From Thermovirga sp. (GTDB lineage Bacteria; Synergistota; Synergistia; Synergistales; Thermovirgaceae), in contig NZ_JACDOB010000013.1 of assembly GCF_017656375.1 (NCBI RefSeq), positions 1-46,541 of the forward strand: a DNA stretch of 46,541 bases, written 5' to 3'. Both the position numbers and the translations under genes were made by a program. Shown here piece after piece: positions 24,666-33,912 of the stretch (positions are counted from its first letter, which is position 1; each line of letters starts with the position of its first letter). The notes under the pieces were generated by a model, which was given only the letters and a program-made list of their open reading frames with translations, ran no database searches and was not told where the DNA came from.

Positions 24666-25256
24666 TTGGAGCGAAAGCTTAAGAGGGTGCAGAATTGGAT
24701 AGAAAGGTGCATTCAAGCCTACCGGAACGGGAAGTACATGTACGCCGTATCCGAGTTGGAAAGTGCGAGGGCAGAACTTGAAGCGGCACGGCTTAAGCTG
24801 TGGGAAGAAGCGACAAAAGCAGAAAGTTCAACTGGGAAGGCAAGATTCAGTTATTTTGTTTCTTTTGGGAGCAGGTCCCTGTGTTTGGCTCTTTTGATTT
24901 TAATGGTTGCGGCCCTTCCTACGGCCACTATGAGGAACTTTCCTCTTCCTGTAGTGAAGGAAGATAATCTCTCGTTGGAATGGGTTACTTCTGATGAGAG
25001 ATCAGCTTTAGTTGCTTTGCGAAAAAGCCTAAGTGAGATGAACCTCAGAGCCAGTGCGGTAGAAGGATCAGATGTTAAGGTAAAGGCAAGGCCCGCGCCA
25101 ATTACCGTAAGGGAGGGGTTGAGCTCAAATAAGGGAAAAGGCTCCGTTTTGGTTGCTCAGAAAGCTGAGAAAAATTCCTTGAACATTGAGGATGTGTTGT
25201 ATTTGTATGAGGTTGGCCAAAGAGCTTTGAGAAAAGAGGATATAAGAATAAAATAA
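24666..25256 (+). CDS. Single-pass membrane protein, possible anti-sigma factor
   Basis: I do not recognise the family. From TTG 24666 the protein is 196 residues: an N-terminal charged helical region likely to form coiled coil ('AVSELESARAELEAARLKLW'), a single membrane segment ('SLCLALLILMVAALPTATM', about residues 70-90) with basic residues ahead of it, and an outer domain of about 100 residues. A cytoplasmic helical domain, one helix and an outer domain right behind a sigma factor gene is the usual build of an anti-sigma factor; this is inference from layout. GGGGGTAAGG (24653-24662) supports TTG 24666; GTG 24630 has no spaced ribosome-binding site. Confidence 0.6.
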   Translation: MERKLKRVQNWIERCIQAYRNGKYMYAVSELESARAELEAARLKLWEEATKAESSTGKARFSYFVSFGSRSLCLALLILMVAALPTATMRNFPLPVVKEDNLSLEWVTSDERSALVALRKSLSEMNLRASAVEGSDVKVKARPAPITVREGLSSNKGKGSVLVAQKAEKNSLNIEDVLYLYEVGQRALRKEDIRIK

Positions 25257-25299
25257 GAGCATTAGAGCCTAAGATTTTGCGGGAAGGGGTGTTTAGTTA

Positions 25300-27045
25300 G
25301 TGAGAAAGTTTTTGTCCTATCTTTTAGTGTCCAGTGCTTTGATTTTATGTTTTGCGTCATTATCGTTTGCTCAAAATCCCCTGGTGGTTGGGGTAGGTGT
25401 TTCAGGCAACAAGCAAGTGGCATCCAACTTTATACTTAGCGTCGTGGAGACGAAAGTAGGTGAACCCCTTGACCGCGAGTTGGTTCAGAAGGATATAGAC
25501 AATATTTATGGGCTAGGATTCTTTTCCTTGGTTGACGTAAGTGTTTCTCCCCAATCGGGAGGAATATATGTGGAGTACGAAGTGGTGGAAAACCCCACTA
25601 TTAAAGAGATAGTTTTTGAGGGCAACACGGTTTATCCCAGCGATGAGCTCATGGAGTTGGTTTTCTCAAAGCCTGGAAGCGTATTTAACCGAGTATTTTT
25701 CAGGCACGACCTTCAGAGAATAAAGGAAAAGTACGAGAAAGATGGCTACACTCTCGTAAGGATGGAAGACGTTACCTTTGAAGATGGTGTGGTGAAGATA
25801 AAGATAGTTGAACCCAGAGTCGGTGACATCATAATACAGGGCAACAAGAAGACCAAGACATTTGTTATAAAGAGGCAAATACTACTTAAAAAGGGAGACT
25901 TGTTCAACGCTGTCTTGGTAAGGCATTCTCTTAACAAGCTGAATCAGCTTGGGTTCTTTGAGGATGTCAGCCTTGGTTTCGAGCCCAACGAGGAAAACCC
26001 GAATATGGTAAATTTGGTGTTTACCGTCACCGAGCAGAAGACCACGAAAGTAGGCCTTTCCATAGGGCACGGCTCGAGCAGTGGCTGGACAGGTGGAGCC
26101 ACTTTGACAGAGAGCAATTACAAGGGTTTGGGGCAGCAGGCGGAGATAGGTTTTGAGACCGGTGACAGGGAGCAGTATTGGGTAAGTTTTACAGAGCCTT
26201 ACATGGATCAGGAGTATTATTCCTGGAAGGTGGGAGTGTATAAGAGGAGCTGGGAAGACCTGGAAGATTACGAGGACGGAGATCTTCAACACTACTATGA
26301 TGAAGATAAAAAGGGTTTTTATTTCGGTATAGGAAAGAAATTTCGCTCGGATGAAAAACTCAGCTGGTATGCCCTGTTAGACTGGCACGATGTGGAGATT
26401 TTCAACGTAAGGAACCCGGATGAAACGCCAGGTACCATGGTCGACGATGAGGACCGAGTTGGCACCAACTATTCTATTACCGGTACTTTGACTTACACTG
26501 ATCTCGTGAAGTTCATATCTTACCCGGATGGAGCTGTTTACAAGCTTAATGTTGAGCAGGGGTACTTTGAGCCAGATACGGGTAGTGAAATGGAGTACAC
26601 TAAATATTGGATAGAAGCCAGGTATTATCGCCCGTTGAAGGATTTCCTTTCGGGAATTATGGATAATTTAGATATTGGATCTGAGGATAACCCTGTCATT
26701 TTTGCGAGTAGATTGAGATATGGTTCATCTTCAGGTCAAGTCCCATGGGCAGAACAGTACTTCCTTGGAGGTTCTAATGACCTGAGGGGATACAATGATG
26801 ACGAGTTTGAAGGTGACGAGATGGCTTTGTTGAATGCCGAACTCAGAGTGCCGATAAAGGATGCTTTTTCAGTAGTTCTTTTTTATGACACCGGCATGGC
26901 ATCGGATAATTTCAGTTTCTCCGATATGAAGGATGCTTACGGGATTGGCGTTAGAGTGCGTACGCCTTTGGGTAACCTCAGGCTGGACGTTGCCGAGGGA
27001 GAATATGAAACTACTACTCATTTCGGATTCGGAGAGATGTTCTAG
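25300..27045 (+). CDS. bamA: Outer membrane assembly protein BamA (Omp85)
   Basis: A 581-residue Omp85 protein that folds beta-barrel proteins into the outer membrane. A signal peptide (about 1-25) is followed by what I count as three POTRA domains (about 27-245; the second starts near 'TIKEIVFEGNTVYPSDEL', the third near 'GDIIIQGNKKTKTFVI') and a 16-strand-type barrel to the end. The conserved 'EQYFLGGSNDLRGYNDDEF' is the loop-6 motif, and the terminal Phe fits a beta-signal. It is shorter than the five-POTRA proteobacterial form of about 800 residues. GTG 25300 starts it. It opens the envelope array. Confidence 0.93.
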   Translation: MRKFLSYLLVSSALILCFASLSFAQNPLVVGVGVSGNKQVASNFILSVVETKVGEPLDRELVQKDIDNIYGLGFFSLVDVSVSPQSGGIYVEYEVVENPTIKEIVFEGNTVYPSDELMELVFSKPGSVFNRVFFRHDLQRIKEKYEKDGYTLVRMEDVTFEDGVVKIKIVEPRVGDIIIQGNKKTKTFVIKRQILLKKGDLFNAVLVRHSLNKLNQLGFFEDVSLGFEPNEENPNMVNLVFTVTEQKTTKVGLSIGHGSSSGWTGGATLTESNYKGLGQQAEIGFETGDREQYWVSFTEPYMDQEYYSWKVGVYKRSWEDLEDYEDGDLQHYYDEDKKGFYFGIGKKFRSDEKLSWYALLDWHDVEIFNVRNPDETPGTMVDDEDRVGTNYSITGTLTYTDLVKFISYPDGAVYKLNVEQGYFEPDTGSEMEYTKYWIEARYYRPLKDFLSGIMDNLDIGSEDNPVIFASRLRYGSSSGQVPWAEQYFLGGSNDLRGYNDDEFEGDEMALLNAELRVPIKDAFSVVLFYDTGMASDNFSFSDMKDAYGIGVRVRTPLGNLRLDVAEGEYETTTHFGFGEMF

Positions 27046-27063
27046 GTGGTGTGCTTTTGACAT

Positions 27064-28320
27064 ATGAATGAACTTAGGAAAGCGTTGCGGCGGGTTGTTT
27101 TGGCCTCGGTCCTTGTTTTGGCCGTGGCCTTTCTTTTGAATCAAAAAGCCTATGCCTCAGTCAAGGTGGAGGGAGTTCCATCTTGGCTGTCAGGGGCTAT
27201 GCAAAGGTCCCTTGATGCAGTGTGGAATGAAGCTGCAAGACGTAATCTTTCCAACAAAGAAGAGATTTTAAGGCTGGTGGCAAAAAGGCTCTTTCCGGGG
27301 CTTGTCATCGAAAGCCTCAAAGAGGACGGCCTTAACCTTTATGTTGCTTTTGAAGTTTCTGAAGAAAATGCCTCTGGTTGGAAGGTGCTTATTGATGTGC
27401 CTAAACTCTCTGGATATCTTTCAATCCTTTTTGCAGAGGATTTAGGGACTTTACAGGAGGAACTTGAGGGAATGTTAGACCATCTTCCCTTCGATGTCTT
27501 AAGGTGGTCGGCTAGTGATTTTCGCAAGAGAGCCCAGGAAATTATTGCAAAAAACCTTCCAGGTTGGAATGGGATGCTTGTTTTTACCCAGGAGGGGGGA
27601 ATTCCTGTTTTGGAAGTGAGCTTTTCCCCAAAAGAGCCGGTCGTTGTGGCTTTCAAGACTAGTTTTACTTCCTTGTCGCTGCCCAACGTATTGCAGGCAG
27701 ATTTAGAGGAAGAGGCTCTTGAGGTTCTTTCTACCTATGTTGGGCTTCCTGTGGAATGGGTTTCAAAGCACAAAAAGGCTATTTCTCGTAAGGTGGCTTT
27801 GGATCTTGAGGATAAGTGGCAGGCTCGCAAGTTAAAGGGAAAGGTAGAAGTTAACCTTACCCCGCAGACCGTGTCGACGCTTAAGGTCAACGTGGAAAGC
27901 CAAAAATATGTCCTGAGGGCGTGGCTTGCTACCTATATAGGTGCTGAGGGAAGGCCTCCCGAAGTGGGTATTCATTTTGGCAGGAGAACTGTTCCTATAT
28001 CGGGGTTTGATCTTGAAGCTTATGGCGAGGGCATTATTAAGGTTGATGATGGAGATGTTGAGAGTCGTTTAGGAACACGATGGTTGTTGTGGAAAAACAT
28101 ATGGATCGGTGCAGAAAGGGCCTTCCCCGACGATGAATATTGGGGAAGGGTGTGGTTTGACGAAATATTTGATAAAGTTTATGGTTGGGCTCGCTACAGT
28201 GAGGAAGATGAAGTAGAGGCGGGCCTTGGATGGCGGATAAGGGAACATATCTTTTGGGAGCTGTTTTATGATAGCCGCGAAGAGGACGAATTTTGCGTGA
28301 GATTAGTGGGAAACCTTTAG
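27064..28320 (+). CDS. Unrecognised exported protein, probable outer membrane beta-barrel
   Basis: A 418-residue protein in no family I recognise. It has an N-terminal signal peptide (basic '[10 protein letters not shown]', hydrophobic '[14 protein letters not shown]', AYA-type cut near residue 31). The middle (about 35-240) is mixed; the C-terminal 180 residues are rich in alternating short strands with many aromatic residues ('[15 protein letters not shown]', '[20 protein letters not shown]'), as in outer-membrane barrels. It begins 19 bases after bamA and 20 before lpxD, the position where Proteobacteria carry the chaperone skp. It is far too long and too unlike Skp to be that. A role in outer membrane or LPS assembly is inference from place and export signal. 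Confidence 0.7.
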   Translation: MNELRKALRRVVLASVLVLAVAFLLNQKAYASVKVEGVPSWLSGAMQRSLDAVWNEAARRNLSNKEEILRLVAKRLFPGLVIESLKEDGLNLYVAFEVSEENASGWKVLIDVPKLSGYLSILFAEDLGTLQEELEGMLDHLPFDVLRWSASDFRKRAQEIIAKNLPGWNGMLVFTQEGGIPVLEVSFSPKEPVVVAFKTSFTSLSLPNVLQADLEEEALEVLSTYVGLPVEWVSKHKKAISRKVALDLEDKWQARKLKGKVEVNLTPQTVSTLKVNVESQKYVLRAWLATYIGAEGRPPEVGIHFGRRTVPISGFDLEAYGEGIIKVDDGDVESRLGTRWLLWKNIWIGAERAFPDDEYWGRVWFDEIFDKVYGWARYSEEDEVEAGLGWRIREHIFWELFYDSREEDEFCVRLVGNL

Positions 28321-28339
28321 GAAGGAGCATTACGTAACA

Positions 28340-29386
28340 ATGATCGTAGAGCGTGATGTGACTATAGAAAAATTAGCTCAGCTGGTGGAAGGAAACCCCT
28401 TGGGGGACAAAGGTAGGGTTGTTAGGGGAGTGCAGCTTCCGTCAGGACAAAGGCAAGACTATATAGCTGTTGCCTGGCAGAAGGAAGATTTTAGTTTGGT
28501 GGGTGAAGCTGTAGCGGCGGTTGTTCCTGTGGGGTGGCTCCAACAGGGAAGAACGGGCATAGAAGTAAATGATCCGCAACTTGCTTTTGCTAAAATACTA
28601 GAATTTTTTGCTCCTAGAAAAGAGGTTGCACCGGGAATTCACGAAACCGCAGTGGTGGATGACGAAGCCAAAATTGACAAAACTGCAAGTGTTGGACCTT
28701 ACTGTGTCATAAAAAAAGGCGCCGATATAGGGCCTGGAGTAATTCTTGAAGCGAGAGTGTGCGTAGGTGAATTCGTTAAGATAGGAGCCCATACCAGGAT
28801 TGAAGCCAACGTGGTCCTGAATGAAGAGACAGTCATAGGAGAGGAGTGCCTTATTCATTCAGGTGTAGTGATAGGGTGTGATGGTTTCGGTTTCCTCCTC
28901 AACAGGGGACCCAAGCCTGTAAAGATACCGCAGCTTGGCAGGGTCAGGATTGGCAACAGGGTAGAGATTGGAGCCTGCTCCACCATAGATAGGGCTACGC
29001 TGGGAGAAACTGTCGTAGGGGATGACACTGTGATAGACAACCATGTTCACATAGGGCATAACGCCAAGGTAGGAAAAGGATGTGTCCTGGTAGCTATGGC
29101 AGGTATCGCGGGCAGCGCTGTCTTGGAGGATGGGGTTGTTATGGCTGCAAGAAGTGGTGTAGCAGATCATGTCAGAGTTGGAAAAGGGGCAGTGATAGCC
29201 GCCCATGGAGGCGCTACAAGAAACGTTCCTCCCGGAAAGATATATTCTGGCTTTCCAGCAAGGGAACATGAACAAGAAATGAAAAAACAGGTTGTTTTGG
29301 GCAAGCTCGTGGAGCTTTATCCTAAAATCCGAAAGTTTTTTAAATCATTAGATAAAGGCTCGGAAAGAAACGGTGAAGGTAAATGA
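28340..29386 (+). CDS. lpxD: UDP-3-O-acylglucosamine N-acyltransferase LpxD
   Basis: A 348-residue acyltransferase adding the N-linked 3-hydroxyacyl chain in lipid A synthesis. After an N-terminal uridine-binding domain (about 1-100) come left-handed beta-helix hexapeptide repeats ('[20 protein letters not shown]' and others), with 'VIGCDGFGF' and the catalytic histidine in '[15 protein letters not shown]'. The C-terminus is a short helix. The stop overlaps the lpxC start (ATGA). Confidence 0.95.
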   Translation: MIVERDVTIEKLAQLVEGNPLGDKGRVVRGVQLPSGQRQDYIAVAWQKEDFSLVGEAVAAVVPVGWLQQGRTGIEVNDPQLAFAKILEFFAPRKEVAPGIHETAVVDDEAKIDKTASVGPYCVIKKGADIGPGVILEARVCVGEFVKIGAHTRIEANVVLNEETVIGEECLIHSGVVIGCDGFGFLLNRGPKPVKIPQLGRVRIGNRVEIGACSTIDRATLGETVVGDDTVIDNHVHIGHNAKVGKGCVLVAMAGIAGSAVLEDGVVMAARSGVADHVRVGKGAVIAAHGGATRNVPPGKIYSGFPAREHEQEMKKQVVLGKLVELYPKIRKFFKSLDKGSERNGEGK

Positions 29387-30219
29387 TGGCAGGGAAAATT
29401 AGGAGACTGAAAAAGCCTATTACACTGGAAGGCAAGGGGCTTCATACTGGCGAGTTGTCCGTATTGAAGCTTTCCCCAACAGATGAACTAGGGATATGGG
29501 TAGAGAAAGAAGGGGAAAGATACAGGCTTCAGGACCTTGAAGCTGATGGCTCTTTTAGGGGTACTACGCTATTTTTGCCTGATGGTAGTAGTATAAAGAC
29601 CGTAGAGCATCTTTTGGCGGCTCTATCCGGGCTTGGGGTTTGGCAGGTAGCTTTTTCAATCGAAGGCTCAGAGGTGCCTGCTTTAGATGGATCGTGTCTT
29701 CCTTTAGCAGAGGAGTTAATTAAAAATGTGGAAGAATTTTCCTTGGATGAACAATTCTCTTTGGACGTTACTTTTCCTGTGTGGGTGCGTGACGAGGATA
29801 GGGGAGCTTTTGTAGCAGCTTTTCCTAGCAACACTTTTGAGTTGTCGGTGGTAGTAAATTATGGAACTGAAAGAGGCATAACCCAGGCAATGGAGTATGT
29901 CCACCAGGAGGAGAGCTTCATAAAGGAACTGGCTGGAGCGAGAACTTTTGTCTTGGAAGAGGAAATAGAGGAGATTATATCTCGAGGGTTGGGCTTGGGA
30001 GGCACAAAGGACAATACGATTGTGGTGCCTTTAAAGGGCCCCATACCAGGGCTAAGGTATCCTGATGAACTGGCAAGGCACAAGGCCCTGGATCTAATGG
30101 GGGACTTGGCTCTGTTGGGAGTTCCCTTGAAGGGGCTTGTGGTCTCTTATAAGGGTGGTCATGTGCTCAACGTGGAGCTTACAAAAAGGCTCAAGAGAGC
30201 CTGTGTTTTGGGGGAATAG
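29383..30219 (+). CDS. lpxC: UDP-3-O-acyl-GlcNAc deacetylase LpxC
   Basis: A 278-residue zinc amidase catalysing the committed step of lipid A synthesis. Zinc ligands are visible in '[13 protein letters not shown]' (His) and '[14 protein letters not shown]' (His and Asp); '[17 protein letters not shown]' is another signature. There is no fused FabZ domain; fabZ follows as a separate gene 41 bases on. Start ATG 29383 overlaps the lpxD stop; ATG 29386 is an alternative. Confidence 0.96.
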   Translation: MMAGKIRRLKKPITLEGKGLHTGELSVLKLSPTDELGIWVEKEGERYRLQDLEADGSFRGTTLFLPDGSSIKTVEHLLAALSGLGVWQVAFSIEGSEVPALDGSCLPLAEELIKNVEEFSLDEQFSLDVTFPVWVRDEDRGAFVAAFPSNTFELSVVVNYGTERGITQAMEYVHQEESFIKELAGARTFVLEEEIEEIISRGLGLGGTKDNTIVVPLKGPIPGLRYPDELARHKALDLMGDLALLGVPLKGLVVSYKGGHVLNVELTKRLKRACVLGE

Positions 30220-30260
30220 CTTGTTAAGAAAGATCTGAAGCGTTTGAAGGAGGCGAGGCT

Positions 30261-30701
30261 ATGGATATTCAAAAGATAAGAAGTTTCCTTCCACATCGTT
30301 ATCCGTTCCTTCTGGTGGACAGAGTTTTAGAGGTCAGTGATGATAGGGTGGTAGGGTACAAGAACGTGACCATAAATGAGCCATTTTTCATGGGGCATTT
30401 CCCCGAGGAACCGGTTATGCCTGGAGTATTAGTCCTCGAATCTATGGGGCAGGTTGCAGCCATGATGATAGCCAGCAAGCCTGAGGCCAAGGGGTTGGCC
30501 ATGTACCTTACCGGCATAGAGAAGGCCAAGCTCAGAAGGCCTGTTGTGCCTGGTGATCAGCTGGTTACGGAGGCAAAGCTTGTAAAACTTAGGGGCAAGG
30601 TTGGAAAAGTAGAAGCTGTGGCCAAGGTCGAAGGGGAAGTTGTGGCTGAGGCCATGTTCAGTTTTGTTGTGGCCGAAAGGCTGACAGGGGAGAAGGATTG
30701 A
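30261..30701 (+). CDS. fabZ: 3-hydroxyacyl-[acyl carrier protein] dehydratase FabZ
   Basis: A 146-residue hot-dog dehydratase of fatty acid synthesis that competes with LpxA and LpxD for 3-hydroxyacyl-ACP. 'LPHRYPFLLVDRVLEV' and 'GHFPEEPVMPGVLVLESMGQ' carry the catalytic His and Glu. GAAGGAGG precedes ATG 30261. Placement between lpxC and lpxA lets the cell balance phospholipid against LPS, as in many Gram-negative bacteria. Confidence 0.96.
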   Translation: MDIQKIRSFLPHRYPFLLVDRVLEVSDDRVVGYKNVTINEPFFMGHFPEEPVMPGVLVLESMGQVAAMMIASKPEAKGLAMYLTGIEKAKLRRPVVPGDQLVTEAKLVKLRGKVGKVEAVAKVEGEVVAEAMFSFVVAERLTGEKD

Positions 30702-31513
30702 TGTCAATTTTTATTCACCCAACGGCATTGGTCTCAAATAAAGCCAAACTGGGAGATGGAGTATGGATAGGCCCTTATTGTATAGTTTGTGACGACGTAG
30801 AAATTGGCTCTGAAACTAGGCTAGAGGCCTTTGTGACCGTCCGCGATCACGTCAAGATAGGGAGAAAGTGCCTGTTATGCGAGCATGTGACTTTGGGGCA
30901 GCTGCCGCAAGACTTTGGCTACAAGGGCGAACTATCCTGGGTGAGGATAGGTGATGGGGTTACCCTTAGGGAGAACGTAACAGTTCATCGGGCCAGTGGA
31001 GAGGGTAACGAGACGGTAGTAAGTGGTGGCTGCTTCATTATGGAGGGAGTCCACATAGGCCACAACGTCTTCGTAGGGCCTGATTGTGTCATAGCGAGCA
31101 AGGCTGGCCTGGCTGGATATGTTAGTGTGGGTAAAAAAGTGGTACTTGGTGGGCTCTGCGGTATTCATCAGTTTGTGCGGATTGGAGACTACTGTATGAT
31201 AGGTGGCTTGTCCAAGGTGGTGAAGGATATTCCTCCTTTTCTGATTGTTGACGGGCACCCTGCAAAGATAAGAGGACTTAATGTGGTGGGTTTGAGGAGA
31301 AATGGCTTCAATCAGCAAGAGCGTAGCCTGATAAAGGAAGCATACAAAAAACTCTTGAGAAGCAGCCTAACGTTGAAGGATGCCTTAAGTTTGCTAGAAC
31401 AGGAAAAAGGCAACTCTGCTTTAATAAGGGAAATAATAGATTTCATCAAGGGTAGCAAGAGAGGAATCTCTCCTTGGCCGAATAAGAAAGAAAAGGGGCT
31501 CGAGAATGATTAG
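30701..31513 (+). CDS. lpxA: UDP-GlcNAc acyltransferase LpxA
   Basis: A 270-residue left-handed beta-helix trimeric enzyme placing the first 3-hydroxyacyl chain on UDP-GlcNAc. It shows 'HPTALVSNKAKLGDGVWIGP' at the N-terminus, 'VTVHRASGEGN', the catalytic-His region 'GVHIGHNVFVGPDCVIAS' and 'GLCGIHQFVRIGDYCMIGG'. A helical C-terminal domain (about 190-270) follows. ATG 30701 overlaps the fabZ stop by one base. Confidence 0.95.
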   Translation: MSIFIHPTALVSNKAKLGDGVWIGPYCIVCDDVEIGSETRLEAFVTVRDHVKIGRKCLLCEHVTLGQLPQDFGYKGELSWVRIGDGVTLRENVTVHRASGEGNETVVSGGCFIMEGVHIGHNVFVGPDCVIASKAGLAGYVSVGKKVVLGGLCGIHQFVRIGDYCMIGGLSKVVKDIPPFLIVDGHPAKIRGLNVVGLRRNGFNQQERSLIKEAYKKLLRSSLTLKDALSLLEQEKGNSALIREIIDFIKGSKRGISPWPNKKEKGLEND

Positions 31514-31988
31514 GCTCTTTGTTATGGACGTGGATGGCACCATGACCGATGGAGGCATCTTGATGGATGGCCGTGGCAATGAATGGAAGCGTTTCGATGT
31601 GAAGGACGGAATGGGTATAGCAAGACTCAAAAGAAGTGGCGTTGAGGTGTGTATCATTAGTGGGCGCCCCTCAAATGCCACTGCTGCAAGGGCAGAAGAA
31701 TTGGGCATAAAAAGGGTATATCAGGGTGTAGGTGATAAGTTGGCTCTTTTAAAGGATGTAGCAGATGAAATGGGCTTGAGTCCACAGGAGATAGCTTATA
31801 TAGGGGACGACGTGAACGACGTTGACTGTCTCAAGTGGGTGGGCCTTAGTTTTGCCCCTTCCGATGCGCTTGTGGAGGCCAAAGAGGCAGCAGATGTTGT
31901 TACTCCGTCACGGGGAGGATATGGCGCAGTAAGAGATGCAGCCGAGTTAATACTGCAGAAAAATAAAGATGAAGGGACCTTTGTGTAA
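31506..31988 (+). CDS. kdsC: 3-deoxy-manno-octulosonate-8-phosphate phosphatase KdsC
   Basis: A 160-residue HAD-family phosphatase without a cap domain, releasing Kdo from Kdo-8-phosphate. The nucleophile motif is 'FVMDVDGTMTDGG' (Asp 8 and Asp 10), and the metal-binding motif is 'IGDDVNDVDCL'. It overlaps lpxA by 8 bases. In this locus its Kdo product is also the substrate expected by the KdnB/KdnA pair at the far end. Confidence 0.93.
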   Translation: MIRLFVMDVDGTMTDGGILMDGRGNEWKRFDVKDGMGIARLKRSGVEVCIISGRPSNATAARAEELGIKRVYQGVGDKLALLKDVADEMGLSPQEIAYIGDDVNDVDCLKWVGLSFAPSDALVEAKEAADVVTPSRGGYGAVRDAAELILQKNKDEGTFV

Positions 31989-33097
31989 TGGCCGGGAAAC
32001 GTCAGGTTTTGAGGACCCTTGATAGATATATCCTATCTGAAGTGGCAGGGGCATTCTTTTTTGGCATAGCTGCCTTTGCCGTGCTTTTGGTGGCAGGAGA
32101 CCTTCTGTTTCAAATAGCTGACCTAATAGTTGAAAAAGGCGTTTCAGCCTGGGCTGTGGCTAAGCTTTTTGCCTACAAGCTTCCTGAGGTTATCGTCATG
32201 ACTTTGCCCATGGCGTCTCTTTTGGCCTGTCTTTTGACCTTCAGCAGGCTCTCCTCCCAGAGCGAGATAGTGGCCTTGAAGGCCTCTGGCGTTGCATTTC
32301 AAAGGATAGCAATTCCCATAATAGTTGCGAGCATATTTGTATCTCTCGTGGCGCTATTTTTTGATGAGACGTTGGTCCCCCTCTCGAATAAGGCTGCGGA
32401 CAACATACTGCGTTTCGAGGTGGCGAAAGAAAAGCCCACCATGTTGAAAGAGAAGGTGTTCTTGAGGGATGAGTCCGGCGGAACCCTGAAGAGAGTGGTC
32501 TACATAGCCAAACTGCGCTACAACAAGGGCGAGATGGAAGATGTGCTCATACAGGATTTCAACAAAGGAAACCTTAACAGAATAACCAACGCAAAACGAG
32601 GTTTTTGGACGAAGGAAGGGTGGATTCTGGAAGACGGCAAAGTTTTTGAGGTGAAAGGTGGAGAAAAGGTACAGCTTCTTTTTTCTTTTGATAAGCAGAA
32701 GATGCCAGTGCTCTTAGAGCCCCATAAAATGGTTAAGCTGTCGCGGGATCCTAAGGAGATGAGCGCCTTGGAGCTTTTGGAGTACATAAAGATCATGAAA
32801 AAGCATGGTTCCAATTTGTCTCCTCTTTGGGTTTTATTCCACTTGAAGCTGGCAGTTCCGTGGGCTTGTCTTATATTGGCCCTTTTGGGGACCGTTTTGG
32901 GGGTTAGGCCTCACCGTTCGGGGCATGGTGCAGGCCTTGCAACCAGTGTCTTCATAGTCTTTTTGTACTATGTGCTCATGTCATTTTTTAGGTCTTTCGG
33001 AGAAGCTGGCCAAATAAATCCTATCCTTGCGGCCTGGATGCCCAACCTGGTATTCTTTGCCTATGCATTCAGGTTGGCCCTCAAAGCAAATAGTTAG
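31988..33097 (+). CDS. lptG: LptF/LptG-family LPS export permease
   Basis: A 369-residue YjgP/YjgQ-family membrane protein of the LPS export ABC transporter. Three N-terminal membrane helices (from 'VAGAFFFGIAAFAVLLVAG'; 'LPEVIVMTLPMASLLACLL'; 'IAIPIIVASIFVSLVALFF'), a periplasmic jellyroll (about 135-270) and three C-terminal helices are visible. Cells need two such subunits (LptF and LptG); only one is here, so the partner lies elsewhere or the protein acts as a homodimer. The choice of G over F is nominal. The start overlaps kdsC as TAATG. Confidence 0.88.
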   Translation: MAGKRQVLRTLDRYILSEVAGAFFFGIAAFAVLLVAGDLLFQIADLIVEKGVSAWAVAKLFAYKLPEVIVMTLPMASLLACLLTFSRLSSQSEIVALKASGVAFQRIAIPIIVASIFVSLVALFFDETLVPLSNKAADNILRFEVAKEKPTMLKEKVFLRDESGGTLKRVVYIAKLRYNKGEMEDVLIQDFNKGNLNRITNAKRGFWTKEGWILEDGKVFEVKGGEKVQLLFSFDKQKMPVLLEPHKMVKLSRDPKEMSALELLEYIKIMKKHGSNLSPLWVLFHLKLAVPWACLILALLGTVLGVRPHRSGHGAGLATSVFIVFLYYVLMSFFRSFGEAGQINPILAAWMPNLVFFAYAFRLALKANS

Positions 33098-33108
33098 GGG
33101 TGGTTCCT

Positions 33109-33912
33109 TTGAGTTATGAACGTATAGCACTGGTAGCGGGGGCGGGAACCTTGCCTTTAGAGATAACGAGCAGGCTGAAAGGTAAAATAGATGTTATTTA
33201 TTCTTTAAATGAGAATTTATCGCCTTGCAGTCCTGGCTTGGATGGTGTAGAAGTTGTCAATATGCTTTCACCCAATTTGGGGTGGCTTTTGAGGGATCTG
33301 AAAGAGCGAGGGATAAAAGAGCTTATAATGGCAGGGTATGTCCCTAAGAGATTGATGTATATGCCAGAAAAACTTGACCCCGCGCTGTTGGCTGTTATAG
33401 GAAAGCTTAGCTCAAGGGACGATCACAGCTTGCTGGGGGGTATAGTTAAGGCTATAGAGTCTCAGGGGATAAAAGTTCTATCTTATAGAGAAGTAATTTC
33501 AGACATATTGGCTCCTGCTGGAACAATAGCAGGTAGGCTTCCTACGGAGGAGGAAAAGGGCGACATAGCTTGGGGCGTGAATATAATGAAAAAGCTCTTG
33601 CCGTTGTCCTTTGGCCAGACATTGGTGGTAAAGGGCCGTTCTGTCGTGGCCGTTGAGGCCATGGAAGGTACTGACAAGACCATAGAAAGGGCTGGCTGTC
33701 TTGTGAAAGGTGGAGTTGTAATAAAGATGATGCGGCCTGACCAGGACGAACGATATGACCTTCCCACAGTGGGGCCTACTACGTTGAAGATGATGGCTGA
33801 AGGAGCTTTAACGTGCCTTGCTGTCGAGGCTGGAAGGACTATAATTCTGGAAAAGGAGAAAACATTTGCCATTGCAGAAGAATCGGGAATAGCCTTGTGG
33901 GGGATAGGGTGA
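33109..33912 (+). CDS. lpxI: UDP-2,3-diacylglucosamine pyrophosphatase LpxI
   Basis: A 267-residue enzyme of the LpxI (DUF1009) type, cutting UDP-2,3-diacylglucosamine to lipid X and UMP. The N-terminal 'IALVAGAGTLPLEI' and C-terminal 'VVIKMMRPDQDERYDLPTVG' are the family marks. It replaces the LpxH used by gamma-proteobacteria. TTG 33109 is preferred since AGGGGTGG lies just ahead at 33095-33102; GTG 33100 lies within that sequence. lpxB overlaps its stop (TGATG). Confidence 0.9.
   Translation: MSYERIALVAGAGTLPLEITSRLKGKIDVIYSLNENLSPCSPGLDGVEVVNMLSPNLGWLLRDLKERGIKELIMAGYVPKRLMYMPEKLDPALLAVIGKLSSRDDHSLLGGIVKAIESQGIKVLSYREVISDILAPAGTIAGRLPTEEEKGDIAWGVNIMKKLLPLSFGQTLVVKGRSVVAVEAMEGTDKTIERAGCLVKGGVVIKMMRPDQDERYDLPTVGPTTLKMMAEGALTCLAVEAGRTIILEKEKTFAIAEESGIALWGIG

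Noticed and set aside
33813-33911. Longer lpxB start at 33813
   Set aside because: The added 33 codons lie fully inside lpxI and do not resemble the LpxB N-terminus; ATG 33912 begins exactly at the conserved sequence.
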